DNA from: Dehalococcoidales bacterium
GTDB taxonomy: Bacteria > Chloroflexota > Dehalococcoidia > Dehalococcoidales > UBA2162
DNA length: 64,000 nucleotides
Assembly: GCA_016932435.1 (NCBI GenBank)
Contig: JAFGCW010000089.1
Span: forward strand, 62,001-126,000
Direction of reading: 5' to 3'
Below the pieces are notes generated by a model. It did not search any database, was not told the DNA's origin, and worked only from the letters and a program-made list of their open reading frames with translations. Of the stretch, positions 33,262 through 42,452 are shown piece by piece. Every line of letters starts with the position of its first letter. The stretch's first letter is position 1. Position numbers and translations under genes: made by a program.

Positions 33262-34092
33262 TTATTCAAGCACTATATTATCTATCAGCCTTGGTTTACC
33301 GATTTTTACTGCCAGTGATACCAGTACCGGTCTTGTAATCTCTTCCACTTCACCCAGCGTTTCATTATCGGCAACACTGATGTAATCTATGTTCGCCGCC
33401 GGCTGCTGCCGTATCAAAGCTGTCATTTCACGCCTGATTTTCGTGGAGTCTCTTTCGCCTTCTGAGTATAGTTTCTCAGCCAGTTTAAGGGACTGGTAGA
33501 GAACGGTCGCCGCTTTACGCTCATCCGGTTTCAGATAGGAGTTCCTGCTGCTCATTGCCAGGCCATCCGGTTCACGAATTGTAGGACACGCAATCACTTC
33601 AAGGTTCATATCCAGGTCTTTTACCATCTTCTTAATCACGGCAAGCTGCTGGGCGTCCTTCTGTCCGAAGTATGACCTGGTCGGACGAATAATGTTGAAC
33701 AGTTTGGCGACAATGGTGGTTACACCACGGAAGTGGGTAGGGCGCGACGCGCCTTCCAGTTTATCGGTCAATCCTTCTACATCAATCCAGCTATTGTATC
33801 CGGCTGGATACAGGTCGTCAGCGGAAGGCATAAAGACGATGTTGGTATACGGTTCAAGCAGTTTCAGGTCACGTTCCGTATCGCGCGGATAATTTTCGAA
33901 ATCTTCATTGGGACCGAACTGTGAGGGATTAACAAAGATACTGGCAGCAACCGTTTTATTTTCCTCTCTCGACCTTTTTACCAGGGAAATATGTCCTTCA
34001 TGAAGGTATCCCATTGTGGGAACGAAACCAAGCGGTTCATCCAGGCTGTTCCGTTCTGCTTTCATGGCTGATATTGTGTCGATTATCTTCAT
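33262..34092 (-). CDS. panC: Pantothenate synthetase
   Basis: It condenses pantoate and beta-alanine with ATP in the last step of pantothenate synthesis. The class I nucleotidyl-transferase motif FVPTMGYLHEGHISLVKRS (23-41), FVNPSQFGPNEDFENYPRD, YFGQKDAQQLAVIKKMVKDL and MSSRNSYL are all present at the usual length (276). It lies downstream of panB on the same strand, separated by 88 bases that include a terminator, so it may be expressed partly by read-through. Confidence 0.97.
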   Translation of the reverse strand: MKIIDTISAMKAERNSLDEPLGFVPTMGYLHEGHISLVKRSREENKTVAASIFVNPSQFGPNEDFENYPRDTERDLKLLEPYTNIVFMPSADDLYPAGYNSWIDVEGLTDKLEGASRPTHFRGVTTIVAKLFNIIRPTRSYFGQKDAQQLAVIKKMVKDLDMNLEVIACPTIREPDGLAMSSRNSYLKPDERKAATVLYQSLKLAEKLYSEGERDSTKIRREMTALIRQQPAANIDYISVADNETLGEVEEITRPVLVSLAVKIGKPRLIDNIVLE

Positions 34093-34130
34093 TTATCACT
34101 CCCCGCCTGTGATAATCCCGGTGAATATAA

Positions 34131-34149
34131 AGAGGGGCTTAGCCCCTCT
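34131..34149 (-). terminator. Terminator between panB and panC
   Basis: AGAGGGG and CCCCTCT form a 7-bp stem (9 if the loop bases pair) with the minus-strand tail TTTATATT. It would attenuate panB transcription before panC. Confidence 0.65.
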
Positions 34150-34179
34150 GTTTATCGATCTGTAAATAAGGTTTGTTGT

Positions 34180-35019
34180 TTACTTATATTCTTTCTCAAG
34201 TTTGGAAATCACGTCTTTGTCGATAATATAACTGTTTGCATTGGTAGGGAATTCGCCTGCTTTTACATCGTCATGATATTCGGCTACCGCTTTTCTCATG
34301 ATATCGGCGATCTGCGCGTACTGTTTGGCGTGTTTCGGTACAAATTCTGTATAGGAACCGAATGTGTCGTTAATAACCTGCACTTGCCCATCACAGTCGG
34401 GTCCGGCGCCGATTCCGATAGTAGGAATATTGAGTTTCTGCGTGATGAGGGCTGCCAGCTTGTATGGGACAGCTTCGAGTACGACGGCGAATGCTCCTGC
34501 CTGTTCCAGGGCAATTGCGTCTTCGATAATTCCTCTTGCCGACTCGATAGATTTACCCTGTGCCTTGTGTCCGCCAAGCTGGTTGATAGACTGTGGCGTA
34601 AGACCGATATGTCCCATCACGGGAATACCGCAGTTGATTACCTGTCTCACTTTCTCGGCGACGGTTACGCCACCTTCGAGTTTGATTGCCTGTGCTCCGG
34701 CTTCCTGTATGAACCTGCCGGCGTTTCGGAGGCAGTCTTCGGTACTGACGTGGTAGGTCATAAATGGCATATCGCCCACTATCAGGGCATTTTCGGTACC
34801 CCTTACCACCGCTTTCGTGTGGTGCAGCATTATATCCATTGTAACGGGTATCGACGTATCGAATCCCAGGACCACCATTCCAAGGCTGTCGCCGACAAGG
34901 ATCAGGGGAACACCTGCTTCATCGACAATTTTAGCGGTTGTATAATCGTAAGCGGTGAGCATGGATATCTTCTCACCGCTCTGTTTCATCTCTTTTATCT
35001 GGTTAATGGAAACACGCAT
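34180..35019 (-). CDS. panB: 3-methyl-2-oxobutanoate hydroxymethyltransferase
   Basis: It makes ketopantoate from alpha-ketoisovalerate and methylene-tetrahydrofolate. Signature segments are MLTAYDYTTAKIVDEAGVPL, VGDSLGMVVLGFDTSIPVTM (metal Asp), GDMPFMTY, KLEGGVTVAEKVRQ, MGHIGLTPQSINQLGG, and IGIGAGPDCDGQVQVINDTF. The length of 279 is normal. It starts 11 bases after panD in the operon panG-like/panD/panB/(panC). Confidence 0.98.
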   Translation of the reverse strand: MRVSINQIKEMKQSGEKISMLTAYDYTTAKIVDEAGVPLILVGDSLGMVVLGFDTSIPVTMDIMLHHTKAVVRGTENALIVGDMPFMTYHVSTEDCLRNAGRFIQEAGAQAIKLEGGVTVAEKVRQVINCGIPVMGHIGLTPQSINQLGGHKAQGKSIESARGIIEDAIALEQAGAFAVVLEAVPYKLAALITQKLNIPTIGIGAGPDCDGQVQVINDTFGSYTEFVPKHAKQYAQIADIMRKAVAEYHDDVKAGEFPTNANSYIIDKDVISKLEKEYK

Positions 35020-35029
35020 TTCGCTTCTC

Positions 35030-35404
35030 CTACCGGATAGCAGCTTCTATAGGTCCTTTTATAGAGGTAATATCATTATTTCTATCTACGTGGACGAGTT
35101 TCGGAGTATAAGTCCGGGCTTCTTCCTCTTCCATCTGCTGGTAAGTCAGGATAATGACCATATCACCTTTGATAGCCAGCCTGGCGGCTGCGCCGTTAAG
35201 GCAAATTTCACCTTTATCGCCCTCGATAGCATAGGTCTCGAAACGGGCTCCGTTATTCAGATTAAGGACGTGTACGTGCTCGAAGGGAAGTATATCGGCT
35301 GCCTCCATGAGCTTAGTATCTATGGTGATACTTCCTTCATAATCGATATCTGCACCAGTAACAGTAGCACGGTGGATCTTGCTTTTCAGCATGTTTCTCA
35401 TCAA
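35030..35404 (-). CDS. panD: Aspartate 1-decarboxylase proenzyme
   Basis: It produces beta-alanine from aspartate with a self-made pyruvoyl group. [20 protein letters not shown] leads to the self-cleavage site G24-S25 (YEGSITID). The C-terminal part has [20 protein letters not shown] and VILTYQQM. At 124 residues it is full length. The start is MMRNMLKSK; the internal Met is an alternative. It lies between the reductase-like gene and panB. Confidence 0.97.
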   Translation of the reverse strand: MMRNMLKSKIHRATVTGADIDYEGSITIDTKLMEAADILPFEHVHVLNLNNGARFETYAIEGDKGEICLNGAAARLAIKGDMVIILTYQQMEEEEARTYTPKLVHVDRNNDITSIKGPIEAAIR

Positions 35405-35415
35405 GATTTCTCCCT

Positions 35416-36294
35416 TTATATGCTTATTAACAGGTTAGGTTGTTTTAGAATTCCCATCATATCTTCTGCCTGTTTTTCGGTAATTTTACCCTTCGCTAGG
35501 GCGATGGTTACCGTCTGGCGACCGAGTTCGAGATAGGTTGGAAGCACGTCAGGTGCTGATCTTTCCAGGGCTTCGATATGTTTCCTGATGGTACCGGTAT
35601 CACCTCGTGCAATTGGTCCGGTAAGACAGTCCGGGATACCGACTGTTTCAATATTGTGGAAAGTTCCCTGGATAAGGGGAAGGAGAGCCTGAGTGGCTTG
35701 CTGAGTGGGAATGTCGAAGGTTTTCCAGAGGTCCGTTGCCTGTTTGATCAGGGTTACCAGGTAGTTACAGGCCATGACGGCTGCAGCATGGTAGACTACC
35801 TTATCGCTTGCTTCAAGTTGTATGTATCTTCCTTCAAGCGCGGTAGCCATTTTCTTTAACTCGGTCAGCAGAGGTTCTTCCGCTTCTATTGCGAAGGTAG
35901 AACCGGGGATGTTTTCCACTGCCTGTTTGACACTGGCGAATGTCTGTAAAGGATGAAATGCGCCTGTCAAAGTACCTGACTGTTTTGCCGGGTCGAGAAC
36001 TTCGGTTGAATCAGCCCCGCTGCAGTGTACTACACTCTTACCGGGCTGCCAGTCGATCTCCGATACAACGGTACCGATTGCGCCGTCAGGCGTGGTGATG
36101 AAGGTTATATCCACGCTGTCCGCAACAGCCTGGCTGCTCTCCATAACTCTGCATCCGGGGATTTCCAAGGCCAGTTTTTCAGCAGATTCTCTGCTTCGGC
36201 TGTATACGGCGGTCACCCTGTAGCCGTGGTTGTGCAAACCGATGGCCAGGGCTGTTCCTACTGTTCCGGCTCCGATAAATCCTGCTTCAGTCAT
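35416..36294 (-). CDS. Rossmann/DUF2520 protein, probable ketopantoate reductase (PanG-like)
   Basis: The N-terminal NAD(P)-binding domain begins [20 protein letters not shown] (4-23), followed by [14 protein letters not shown] and [12 protein letters not shown]. The C-terminal helical domain contains [12 protein letters not shown] and [18 protein letters not shown], the DUF2520 pattern seen in NADP-dependent F420-like and pyrroline reductases. It is the first gene of the pantothenate operon, no panE is present in the window, and PanG is a known alternative ketopantoate reductase of similar type. The assignment is therefore context plus family. GAGGTACAAATAAA is the ribosome site. A structured leader RNA lies directly upstream. 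Confidence 0.75.
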   Translation of the reverse strand: MTEAGFIGAGTVGTALAIGLHNHGYRVTAVYSRSRESAEKLALEIPGCRVMESSQAVADSVDITFITTPDGAIGTVVSEIDWQPGKSVVHCSGADSTEVLDPAKQSGTLTGAFHPLQTFASVKQAVENIPGSTFAIEAEEPLLTELKKMATALEGRYIQLEASDKVVYHAAAVMACNYLVTLIKQATDLWKTFDIPTQQATQALLPLIQGTFHNIETVGIPDCLTGPIARGDTGTIRKHIEALERSAPDVLPTYLELGRQTVTIALAKGKITEKQAEDMMGILKQPNLLISI

Positions 36295-36319
36295 TTTATT
36301 TGTACCTCAAAATGGTAAT

Positions 36320-36466
36320 AAAAAAACCTTCCCGGACAAGCCGAGGAAGGCAATCTTTCCAAGTATACTATTCTTGCCGTCTCGGTCAGGTCCGATCCAA
36401 GCGACTTAAATTGTAAAAAGTTCTTTTATCCGGGAAATCACCGCCGGAATGGTCGGTGCTCCCCAC
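36320..36466 (-). ncRNA. Structured leader RNA of the pantothenate operon with terminator
   Basis: A strong promoter ends at 36471, so transcription should begin near 36465. The roughly 146-base RNA starts GTGGGGAGCACCG and folds first as GGGGAG-CACCG/CGGTG-ATTTCCC. Possible TCGG/CCGA and GGCAA/TTGCC hairpins follow, then the terminator stem CCTTCC (36350-36345) with GGGAAGG (36333-36327) and seven U (36326-36320). It ends 25 bases before the start codon of the reductase gene, a typical attenuator or riboswitch position. The class is not recognised; the pan motif reported ahead of pantothenate genes is one candidate, and a free small RNA is another. Confidence 0.65.
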
Positions 36467-36470
36467 TGCT

Positions 36471-36499
36471 AATATATCAATAGACTGCATTTTTGTCAA
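36471..36499 (-). promoter_or_regulatory. Strong promoter of the pantothenate leader/operon
   Basis: On the minus strand, consensus TTGACA (36499-36494) and TATATT (36476-36471) are 17 bases apart. Confidence 0.85.
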
Positions 36500-36540
36500 T
36501 AGGTAACAAGGGTTTTTCCTGTGTTCAGGAAAGTATATGA

Positions 36541-38085
36541 TTACTCGTTAATCATTGACCATGGTACTATCTCGTCCCGGGGTATTTCCCTCAGATAATA
36601 GCGCTCCTCGAGCCCTTTTCGAACCAGTGCTTTCTTCCATCCAGAGAGAGTTAAGTTTTCTATATCAACGAGTACTTCTGCCAGTCTTGTGTCTCCTCGG
36701 GCGAGGACACCCTGTACTCTACTCCATGCCGGGCTGTCCGCTTTGATACTAATCCCTTTTGGCGTAAGCTGCTTTTTAAGGTTGGCTACTCGATTGTTGA
36801 GGACATCGACTTCCCCCATCGGCTGGTGCTGGAATGGAGTGCCGGCTTTCGGCACGAAAGGTGAGATGCTGAGTGTGATGCGGCAGCCGGGAGAAATATT
36901 CTCCAGAATTTGCCTGCATTTTAAGGTAAGTTTGACAATTGCTTCTACGTCTTCATCTGTTTCAGTCGGCAGGCCTATCATGAAATACAGTTTGAATTGC
37001 CTGATGCCGTATTCTGCTACTTTTCGCATCGCCCGTATAATATCTTCCTCATCAATGCCTTTTTTTATCAGGCTGCGGAGTCTTTGAGAACCGGCTTCCG
37101 GGGCGAGGGCTATCATCCTGGCTTTCCCCTTTACCAGTTCTGCTACCGCGGATTCCGGCAGTGGTTTTATCCGCAGAGAACTAACGGAAATTTCTGCATC
37201 GTACTGACGCAGTCCCGAAAGTATCTCCTCGAACTGTGGGTGTTCGGAGACAGCCGGTCCTACAAGACCGATCCTGTTCCGGTATTGTAAACCTTCCCCG
37301 GCCTGTTCCAGGATGCTGTTTACCGAACGGTATCTCATCGGACTGAAAATGGTGCTGACCATACAAAATTGACAGCTGTGACCGCAGCCACGCTCGGCTT
37401 CTATCAGGTAAAGGTTACCAAGCTCGGTATTCGGTGTCAGAACAGCGGTATGTGACTGAAAACTGTCAAGGTTGGTTAACCACTGACGTTTTACTGGCAT
37501 ATCTTGAGTTTCCTGTGGAACATAGATTCCCGGTAATTTCCCGAGAGATTTCAGAAGCGTATCCCGATTCTCTCCGACACCTTCCTGCAGCACCGGAAGC
37601 ATATTCGGGAGTATGGCTTCTGCTTCACCGATACACAGGCAGTCGAAAAAAGGTTCCAGGGGCATCGGATTAGCTGTAATACAGGGACCGCCGGCTATTA
37701 CCAGCGGGTGGCTTTCATCTCTATCTGTAGCGTAAAGCGGTAAACCGCTTGATTTCAGTATTTTTACCACGTTAAAGTAGTCGAGTTCGTAGGTAACGGA
37801 AAAAGCAATAACAGAAAAGTCAGAGAGAGGTCGTTCCGATTCCAAGCTGAGTGGAGATGCAAAATTGCCTTTGGAAGGCTGTTCAAGGAATATTCTCTCA
37901 CAGACGACGTTATCATAATCGTTTAAAAGTTTATAGATGGTATGGATTCCCAGGTTGGACATCCCGATGTAATAGGAATTCGGGTAGACCAGTGCAACCG
38001 GCAGCCTGCCGCCCCAGTCCTTTGTTACCGTCCCCGTTTCTCGCGAAAGTCTATATCTGGCATCCTGCGGGGTGTTTTTACTCAT
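36541..38085 (-). CDS. Radical SAM protein with B12-binding-like N-terminus (514 aa)
   Basis: The N-terminal part (about 25-180) looks like a cobalamin-binding-type Rossmann domain (VALVYPNSYYIGMSNLG, VIAGGPCITANPMPLEPFFD, CIGEAE). The radical SAM domain follows with C234, C238 and C241 (ERGCGHSCQFCMVS) for the 4Fe-4S cluster, and later LAPEAGSQRLRSLIKKGI and KLYFMIGLPTETDEDV. The C-terminal 100 or so residues resemble those of the TIGR03960-like group, whose members often occur fused to or beside a TIGR03936 domain and rpmA/rng genes; none is seen here. The methylated or modified substrate is unknown. It stands behind the pantothenate promoter region but is transcribed away from it. Confidence 0.85.
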   Translation of the reverse strand: MSKNTPQDARYRLSRETGTVTKDWGGRLPVALVYPNSYYIGMSNLGIHTIYKLLNDYDNVVCERIFLEQPSKGNFASPLSLESERPLSDFSVIAFSVTYELDYFNVVKILKSSGLPLYATDRDESHPLVIAGGPCITANPMPLEPFFDCLCIGEAEAILPNMLPVLQEGVGENRDTLLKSLGKLPGIYVPQETQDMPVKRQWLTNLDSFQSHTAVLTPNTELGNLYLIEAERGCGHSCQFCMVSTIFSPMRYRSVNSILEQAGEGLQYRNRIGLVGPAVSEHPQFEEILSGLRQYDAEISVSSLRIKPLPESAVAELVKGKARMIALAPEAGSQRLRSLIKKGIDEEDIIRAMRKVAEYGIRQFKLYFMIGLPTETDEDVEAIVKLTLKCRQILENISPGCRITLSISPFVPKAGTPFQHQPMGEVDVLNNRVANLKKQLTPKGISIKADSPAWSRVQGVLARGDTRLAEVLVDIENLTLSGWKKALVRKGLEERYYLREIPRDEIVPWSMINE

Positions 38086-38118
38086 AGACAGTATTATAGA
38101 CTTTTATACGTAAAAACC

Positions 38119-39666
38119 CTAGTCCTTATAAAATCGCACCCTTCTCTGGGGATCTTTTCCGGCGCTTCTGGAGTTTAATTCATTACGTTCCGCGATGAGG
38201 TGCTGGAGACGGCGGATATAGGCTCCCTGCGGACTCAGTTCAATCTCCTCCTCACCGTTTTTCAACATATTAACAGCATCATGGGCTTCTCTAAGGGCTG
38301 AGGTTAGAGAGTCTGTTCTCTCGAAATTCTCGGAATTTCTGCTTCCCGGTGTAATGGTGTGCAGGAACTGCCTTATCTGTGACGGTGTGTTGCTCCTCAG
38401 GACATATATCGGGAGGTTGGTAATCTCCGCATCCTTCACTTTCTGAGGTTTCCGCCTGTAGTACCGTTTCGAGGTTACGAACAGGTCGGCGTTCTTAATA
38501 TTCTCAACAATCTCCACATTTGCCAGCATATCTTTTGCCGTCTGTTCGAATCTGCCCCGGTTAACTCCGAACAGGTAGAGCCGGTGAAGTTTCCCTTCTC
38601 TTATCTGAGGTTGACTGTGGGTGGTCTTTGCCGGTGTTTCTACAGGAGTCGATTTTTCTATTACTACCTTTCCTTCTTCGTCGAGCCACCGTACCTCTGT
38701 CGTGATGGCTTGCCCTCGTAGCGTAGCATCTACCGCCTCAGCGACATCCGGGTGAATTGCTACTCTATCCCTATCCAGTATCTCGACCATAATATCGAAT
38801 GTCGGTGGAGATGTGCGTTCGAGTATGGATTTCTGAGTCCCGCGTCTCTTGGCTTCTTCATCTCCCAGAGTCACACTCTGTATACCCCCGATAAGGTCGG
38901 AGAGTGTCGGATTCAATATCAGGTTCTCAAGAGTATTTCCATGGGCGGTTCCAACCAGTTGAACACCGCGTTCGGCAATAGTACGGGCTGCCAGGGCTTC
39001 CAGTTCGGTGCCCATCTCATCGATGACGATTACTTCCGGCATGTGGTTTTCAACGGCTTCTATCATCACGGCGTGCTGGTTGACCGGCGACGTTACCTGC
39101 ATACGCCGGGCATGTCCAATCGCCGGGTGCGGAATATCACCGTCTCCGGCGATCTCATTGGAGGTATCTACGATGATCACCCGTTTCTTGAAATCATCGG
39201 CAAGGACCCGGGCTATCTCGCGAAGCATGGTCGTCTTGCCCACACCGGGTCTGCCCAGCAGCATAACACTCTTTCCCGAAGTGATCAGATCTTCGATTAC
39301 CTTTATGGTGCCGGTAACTGCCCTGCCGACGCGGCAGGTAAGTCCCACGATGCGTCCCTGCCGGTTACGGATTGCCGATATACGGTGAAGGGTACGTTCG
39401 ATACCGGCGCGGTTATCATCACCGAAGGTGCCGACTCGCGATGATACATACTCGATATCTTCCTCGCTTACTTCCGTGGGATAAAGTACTATCTCTCTAT
39501 CCGGAAAACGCGCTTCCGCAGGGCGTCCCAGGTCGAGTACTACCTCGATAAGTTCGTGGACATCACTTTGCTGCACCAAAGGCGTCTGTATATGCGGTGG
39601 AAATATGTTCAACAGCGCATCCAGATCATCGGTTATTACCTTTTGCACCGGTTCCTCCCGCTGCAA
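38119..39666 (-). CDS. R3H-domain AAA ATPase, SpoIIIAA/Ycf45-like (515 aa)
   Basis: Residues about 15-280 form a RecA/VirB11-like ATPase with Walker [14 protein letters not shown] (136-148), Walker [14 protein letters not shown], and [20 protein letters not shown]. This is the same core as sporulation protein SpoIIIAA and plastid Ycf45. A linker with [15 protein letters not shown] and a C-terminal R3H single-stranded nucleic-acid-binding domain (about 440-505) complete it. Proteins of this layout are conserved in Chloroflexota and cyanobacteria, with unknown function. No other sporulation gene is present. It is separated from the radical SAM gene by 33 bases, so it is likely co-transcribed. 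Confidence 0.85.
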   Translation of the reverse strand: MQREEPVQKVITDDLDALLNIFPPHIQTPLVQQSDVHELIEVVLDLGRPAEARFPDREIVLYPTEVSEEDIEYVSSRVGTFGDDNRAGIERTLHRISAIRNRQGRIVGLTCRVGRAVTGTIKVIEDLITSGKSVMLLGRPGVGKTTMLREIARVLADDFKKRVIIVDTSNEIAGDGDIPHPAIGHARRMQVTSPVNQHAVMIEAVENHMPEVIVIDEMGTELEALAARTIAERGVQLVGTAHGNTLENLILNPTLSDLIGGIQSVTLGDEEAKRRGTQKSILERTSPPTFDIMVEILDRDRVAIHPDVAEAVDATLRGQAITTEVRWLDEEGKVVIEKSTPVETPAKTTHSQPQIREGKLHRLYLFGVNRGRFEQTAKDMLANVEIVENIKNADLFVTSKRYYRRKPQKVKDAEITNLPIYVLRSNTPSQIRQFLHTITPGSRNSENFERTDSLTSALREAHDAVNMLKNGEEEIELSPQGAYIRRLQHLIAERNELNSRSAGKDPQRRVRFYKD

Positions 39667-39688
39667 CCGGATATTCTTTCTCCCGGTC

Positions 39689-41284
39689 TCAGCTTTGTGT
39701 TACTCTGTCTCTTAATATCCGTCTCAGGATTTTACCGACCTGTGTTTTCGGTATCTCGTCAATAAATTCTACCATCCTGATTCTCTTATAAGGAGATAGT
39801 CTTTCTTTACAGAATTCTATCAATTCATCCTCTGAGCAGACGTTGCCGTCTTTAGGTACGATAAACGCTTTAGGCAATTCACCGGCTAGTTCATCCGGTA
39901 CGCCGACCACGGCGCATTCTCTGACTGCAGGATGCTCGTAGAGAGTGGCTTCAACCTCTGCCGGTGCGATTGTATACCCCTTGTACTTAATTATCTCCTT
40001 TTTACGGTCTACTATATAAAAGTAGCCCTCTTCATCCATCCTGGCAAGGTCTCCGGTGTGAAGCCAGCCTTCCCTGAGCGTAACAACATTTTCTTCCGGC
40101 CTGTTCAGATAACCTTTCATCACCTGGGGTCCTTTTAATACCAGTTCGCCGATCTCTCCCGGCGGCAGTTCACTGGTGCCGGTCTCTTCATCCATGATAC
40201 GGGCGTCCGTATCCATAATCGGGATTCCTATCGTACCGGGCTTTATCCTGTCGGGTGGTGAGGTATGGGTCTCCGGTGATGCCTCGCTCAATCCGTAGGC
40301 AAGTATCATCTTGATACCGGTCTCATTTTCCCACTTTTCCTTGATTTCAGGTGGGATCGGCATTGCCCCGGCTTTCACATATCTCAGGCTGGAAAGATCG
40401 TATTTTCCCATTGAGGGGCTGTTGATAAGCATCGTATAGAGCGATGCTGCGCCGTGCAGGAGTGTTACCTTATCTTTTTCTACCGTTTCGAGCAGTGTAT
40501 CCGCGTCATAACGCGGCATGGTGACTACTTTTGCTCCGGCGTAGATCGGCGAGTTTACGCAGGTACAGGCGCCCCAGCTGTGGTAGAACGGCAACAGTCC
40601 TACTATCACATCATTCTCGGTCCAGCTCAGGAAAGTGGCGTTCTGAATCGCGTTGGCTACCAGATTGTAGTGGGTTAACATGGCACCTTTCGGGAAGCCT
40701 GTCGTACCTCCGGTATATTCGATTGCCGCTACATCTTCCTTTGGGTCTATATTGATCTCCGGCGCTGTCGGTGGATATTCATCGAAGATGGAGTTAAACG
40801 ATATCGTTCCCGGGATATCTTCATCGTCTGTCCGTATGACCGCTTTCAGTCCTATTTCTTCCCTGATTTCTTCAACTACCGGATAGGTTTCCTTATTGCA
40901 GATTACAATAGTAGCGCCGGAGTCGGTCACCACATGCCTCAGTTCATCTTTTTTATAGGTAGGATTAACCGGAGCAACAGAGCCGCCTGCTTTGAGTATT
41001 CCGTAGTAGCCGATTACGTACTCAATTCCGTTCGGCAGGAATACGATACCTCTGCTCCCGTGTTTCAAACCGAATCCTGCCAGAGCCGCAGCAAGACGAT
41101 TAGTTCGGTCGTCCAACTCGCTGAAAGTAACTGAATCCTTACCGGAACAAAAGGCCGGTCTATCAGGATATCGTGCTGCGCTATTAGTCAGGAACTTGGA
41201 AAGCGGTATTTCAGGATAATCGATATGCCGGGGTATGCCCTCCGGCCAGTATTTGAACCATGGTCTGTCATTCGGGATATTCAA
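39689..41284 (-). CDS. Long-chain acyl-CoA synthetase (AMP-forming)
   Basis: It activates a carboxylic acid with ATP and CoA. The ANL-superfamily motifs are present: [20 protein letters not shown] (about 195-214), [68 protein letters not shown], and the C-terminal catalytic Lys in [15 protein letters not shown]. The length of 531 is normal. Fatty acids are the likely substrate, but other aromatic or branched acids are possible. It is the last gene of the pdxS-pdxT-pyrE run. Confidence 0.9.
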   Translation of the reverse strand: MNIPNDRPWFKYWPEGIPRHIDYPEIPLSKFLTNSAARYPDRPAFCSGKDSVTFSELDDRTNRLAAALAGFGLKHGSRGIVFLPNGIEYVIGYYGILKAGGSVAPVNPTYKKDELRHVVTDSGATIVICNKETYPVVEEIREEIGLKAVIRTDDEDIPGTISFNSIFDEYPPTAPEINIDPKEDVAAIEYTGGTTGFPKGAMLTHYNLVANAIQNATFLSWTENDVIVGLLPFYHSWGACTCVNSPIYAGAKVVTMPRYDADTLLETVEKDKVTLLHGAASLYTMLINSPSMGKYDLSSLRYVKAGAMPIPPEIKEKWENETGIKMILAYGLSEASPETHTSPPDRIKPGTIGIPIMDTDARIMDEETGTSELPPGEIGELVLKGPQVMKGYLNRPEENVVTLREGWLHTGDLARMDEEGYFYIVDRKKEIIKYKGYTIAPAEVEATLYEHPAVRECAVVGVPDELAGELPKAFIVPKDGNVCSEDELIEFCKERLSPYKRIRMVEFIDEIPKTQVGKILRRILRDRVTQS

Positions 41285-41316
41285 TGGGTACTTACTCCTT
41301 TCCGGTACGGGTTTTG

Positions 41317-41844
41317 TCAGTTCACACTCTCCTTGAGCTCATCCATAGTGAACAGCGGGTGCAGTGTTAATCCGGCTTTTTCCAGATTTTCACGGCCTTT
41401 TATATCCCGTTCGATGACGCACAGAACATTCTCAACGATCGCTCCGAATCCTCTCAGGTCGCTGGTACTTAACACTACCTGGCCGCCGGTAGTAATTACA
41501 TCTTCGATCACACAGAGTTTTTTACCATCAATGTCTATACCTTCAGCCAGCTTGCAGGTGCCATATTCCTTTGCCGTTTTCCTGACAAAAACAGCAGGTA
41601 TGCTCGTTTTTAGCGAGAGAGCTGTAGCGATAGGTATTCCGCCCATCTCAAGCCCTGCCAGGATTTCGGTACCTTCCGGCACCAGGTTTGCCATCTCCGA
41701 TGCGATGTCAGCCAGTAGTGCCGGCTCCGATTCGAACAGGTACTTATCGAAATATTCGCCTGAAACCTGTCCGGAACGCAGTGTGAAGCTGCCGGTTAGG
41801 TGGGATATAGTATAGATTCTCGCTGCCAGTTCTTTTCTATCCAT
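41317..41844 (-). CDS. pyrE: Orotate phosphoribosyltransferase
   Basis: It joins orotate and PRPP to give OMP in pyrimidine synthesis. SGEYFDKYLFESEP, GLEMGGIPIATALSLKTSIP, VRKTAKEYGTCKLAEG and the PRPP-binding loop LCVIEDVITTGGQVV are diagnostic. At 175 residues it is the short bacterial form. It starts 6 bases after pdxT and ends 32 bases before the acyl-CoA synthetase gene. Confidence 0.95.
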   Translation of the reverse strand: MDRKELAARIYTISHLTGSFTLRSGQVSGEYFDKYLFESEPALLADIASEMANLVPEGTEILAGLEMGGIPIATALSLKTSIPAVFVRKTAKEYGTCKLAEGIDIDGKKLCVIEDVITTGGQVVLSTSDLRGFGAIVENVLCVIERDIKGRENLEKAGLTLHPLFTMDELKESVN

Positions 41845-41850
41845 TTACTC

Positions 41851-42429
41851 TCACTTTTCTCCTGAAATCATATCAAGGAAGTACCGGTGAAATCTCAGAT
41901 CGTCGGTTAATTCCGGGTGAAATGCGGAGACGAGGAATTTACCTTGCCTTGCCGCGACCGCCGTGCCATCATCCAGCCTGGCGAGGACTTCGGTAGTGCC
42001 ATTGACGCTTTCAATCAGCGGAGCCCGTATGAACACAGCATGAAACGGTTCATTCCCAAGAACGGGTATATCGAGATCAGTTTCGAAGCTCTCGTTCTGC
42101 CTTCCGAAAGCATTACGTCTGACGGATATATCCATCAGACCGAGAGCTTCTACTGTAGAGTCGGGAATCTCCTTTGCCAGAAGAATCATTCCGGCGCACG
42201 TACCGAAAATCGGTTTGCCTTCCTCAGCAAGCTGTTTTATCCCTGATACCAGGTCATAGTCTTTTATCAGCTTGCTGATGGTGGTGCTTTCCCCGCCGGG
42301 AATTATTAACCCGTCCAGTCCTGCCAGTTGTCGGGGCAGACGGACGGGTAATGTTTCTACTCCCAGTTTCTTCAGTACCGCTATGTGTTCGGCAAAGGCT
42401 CCCTGCGATGCAAGGACACCTGTTTTCAT
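41851..42429 (-). CDS. pdxT: Pyridoxal 5'-phosphate synthase glutaminase subunit
   Basis: A class I-type glutaminase that releases ammonia for PdxS. MKTGVLASQGAFAEHIAVLK, GLIIPGGESTTISKLI, nucleophile Cys in PIFGTCAGMILLA, ISVRRNAFGRQNESFETDL and the His-Glu pair in SAFHPELT are all present. The length of 192 is normal. It lies directly downstream of pdxS, its partner in the PLP synthase complex. Confidence 0.98.
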   Translation of the reverse strand: MKTGVLASQGAFAEHIAVLKKLGVETLPVRLPRQLAGLDGLIIPGGESTTISKLIKDYDLVSGIKQLAEEGKPIFGTCAGMILLAKEIPDSTVEALGLMDISVRRNAFGRQNESFETDLDIPVLGNEPFHAVFIRAPLIESVNGTTEVLARLDDGTAVAARQGKFLVSAFHPELTDDLRFHRYFLDMISGEK

Positions 42430-42452
42430 ACCTTATTCCTCTGCTTTTTCCG

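Noticed and set aside
32539..33318. Plus-strand open frame of 259 codons opposite the hps-rraA gene
   Set aside because: It is antisense to a well-conserved enzyme gene, has no family resemblance and a Cys/Phe/Arg-rich composition typical of shadow frames.
34273..35040. Plus-strand open frame of 255 codons opposite panB
   Set aside because: Antisense to a clear panB gene, with low-complexity composition; no independent support.
36380..36400. GGTCAGGTCCGA on the plus strand, like the SRP RNA core GGTCAGGTCCGGAAGG
   Set aside because: The GGAAGGAAGCAGC half of the SRP motif is missing, and promoter and terminator signals point to the minus strand.
36430..36475. Partial likeness to the end of a cobalamin riboswitch (GGTGCTCCCCACTGCTAA) on the plus strand
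   Set aside because: No B12-box core is present, no plus-strand gene follows, and transcription is on the minus strand.
38119..39666. SpoIIIAA-like ATPase as evidence for sporulation
   Set aside because: The protein has an R3H domain and the Ycf45-like layout found in non-sporulating phyla; no other sporulation genes are present.
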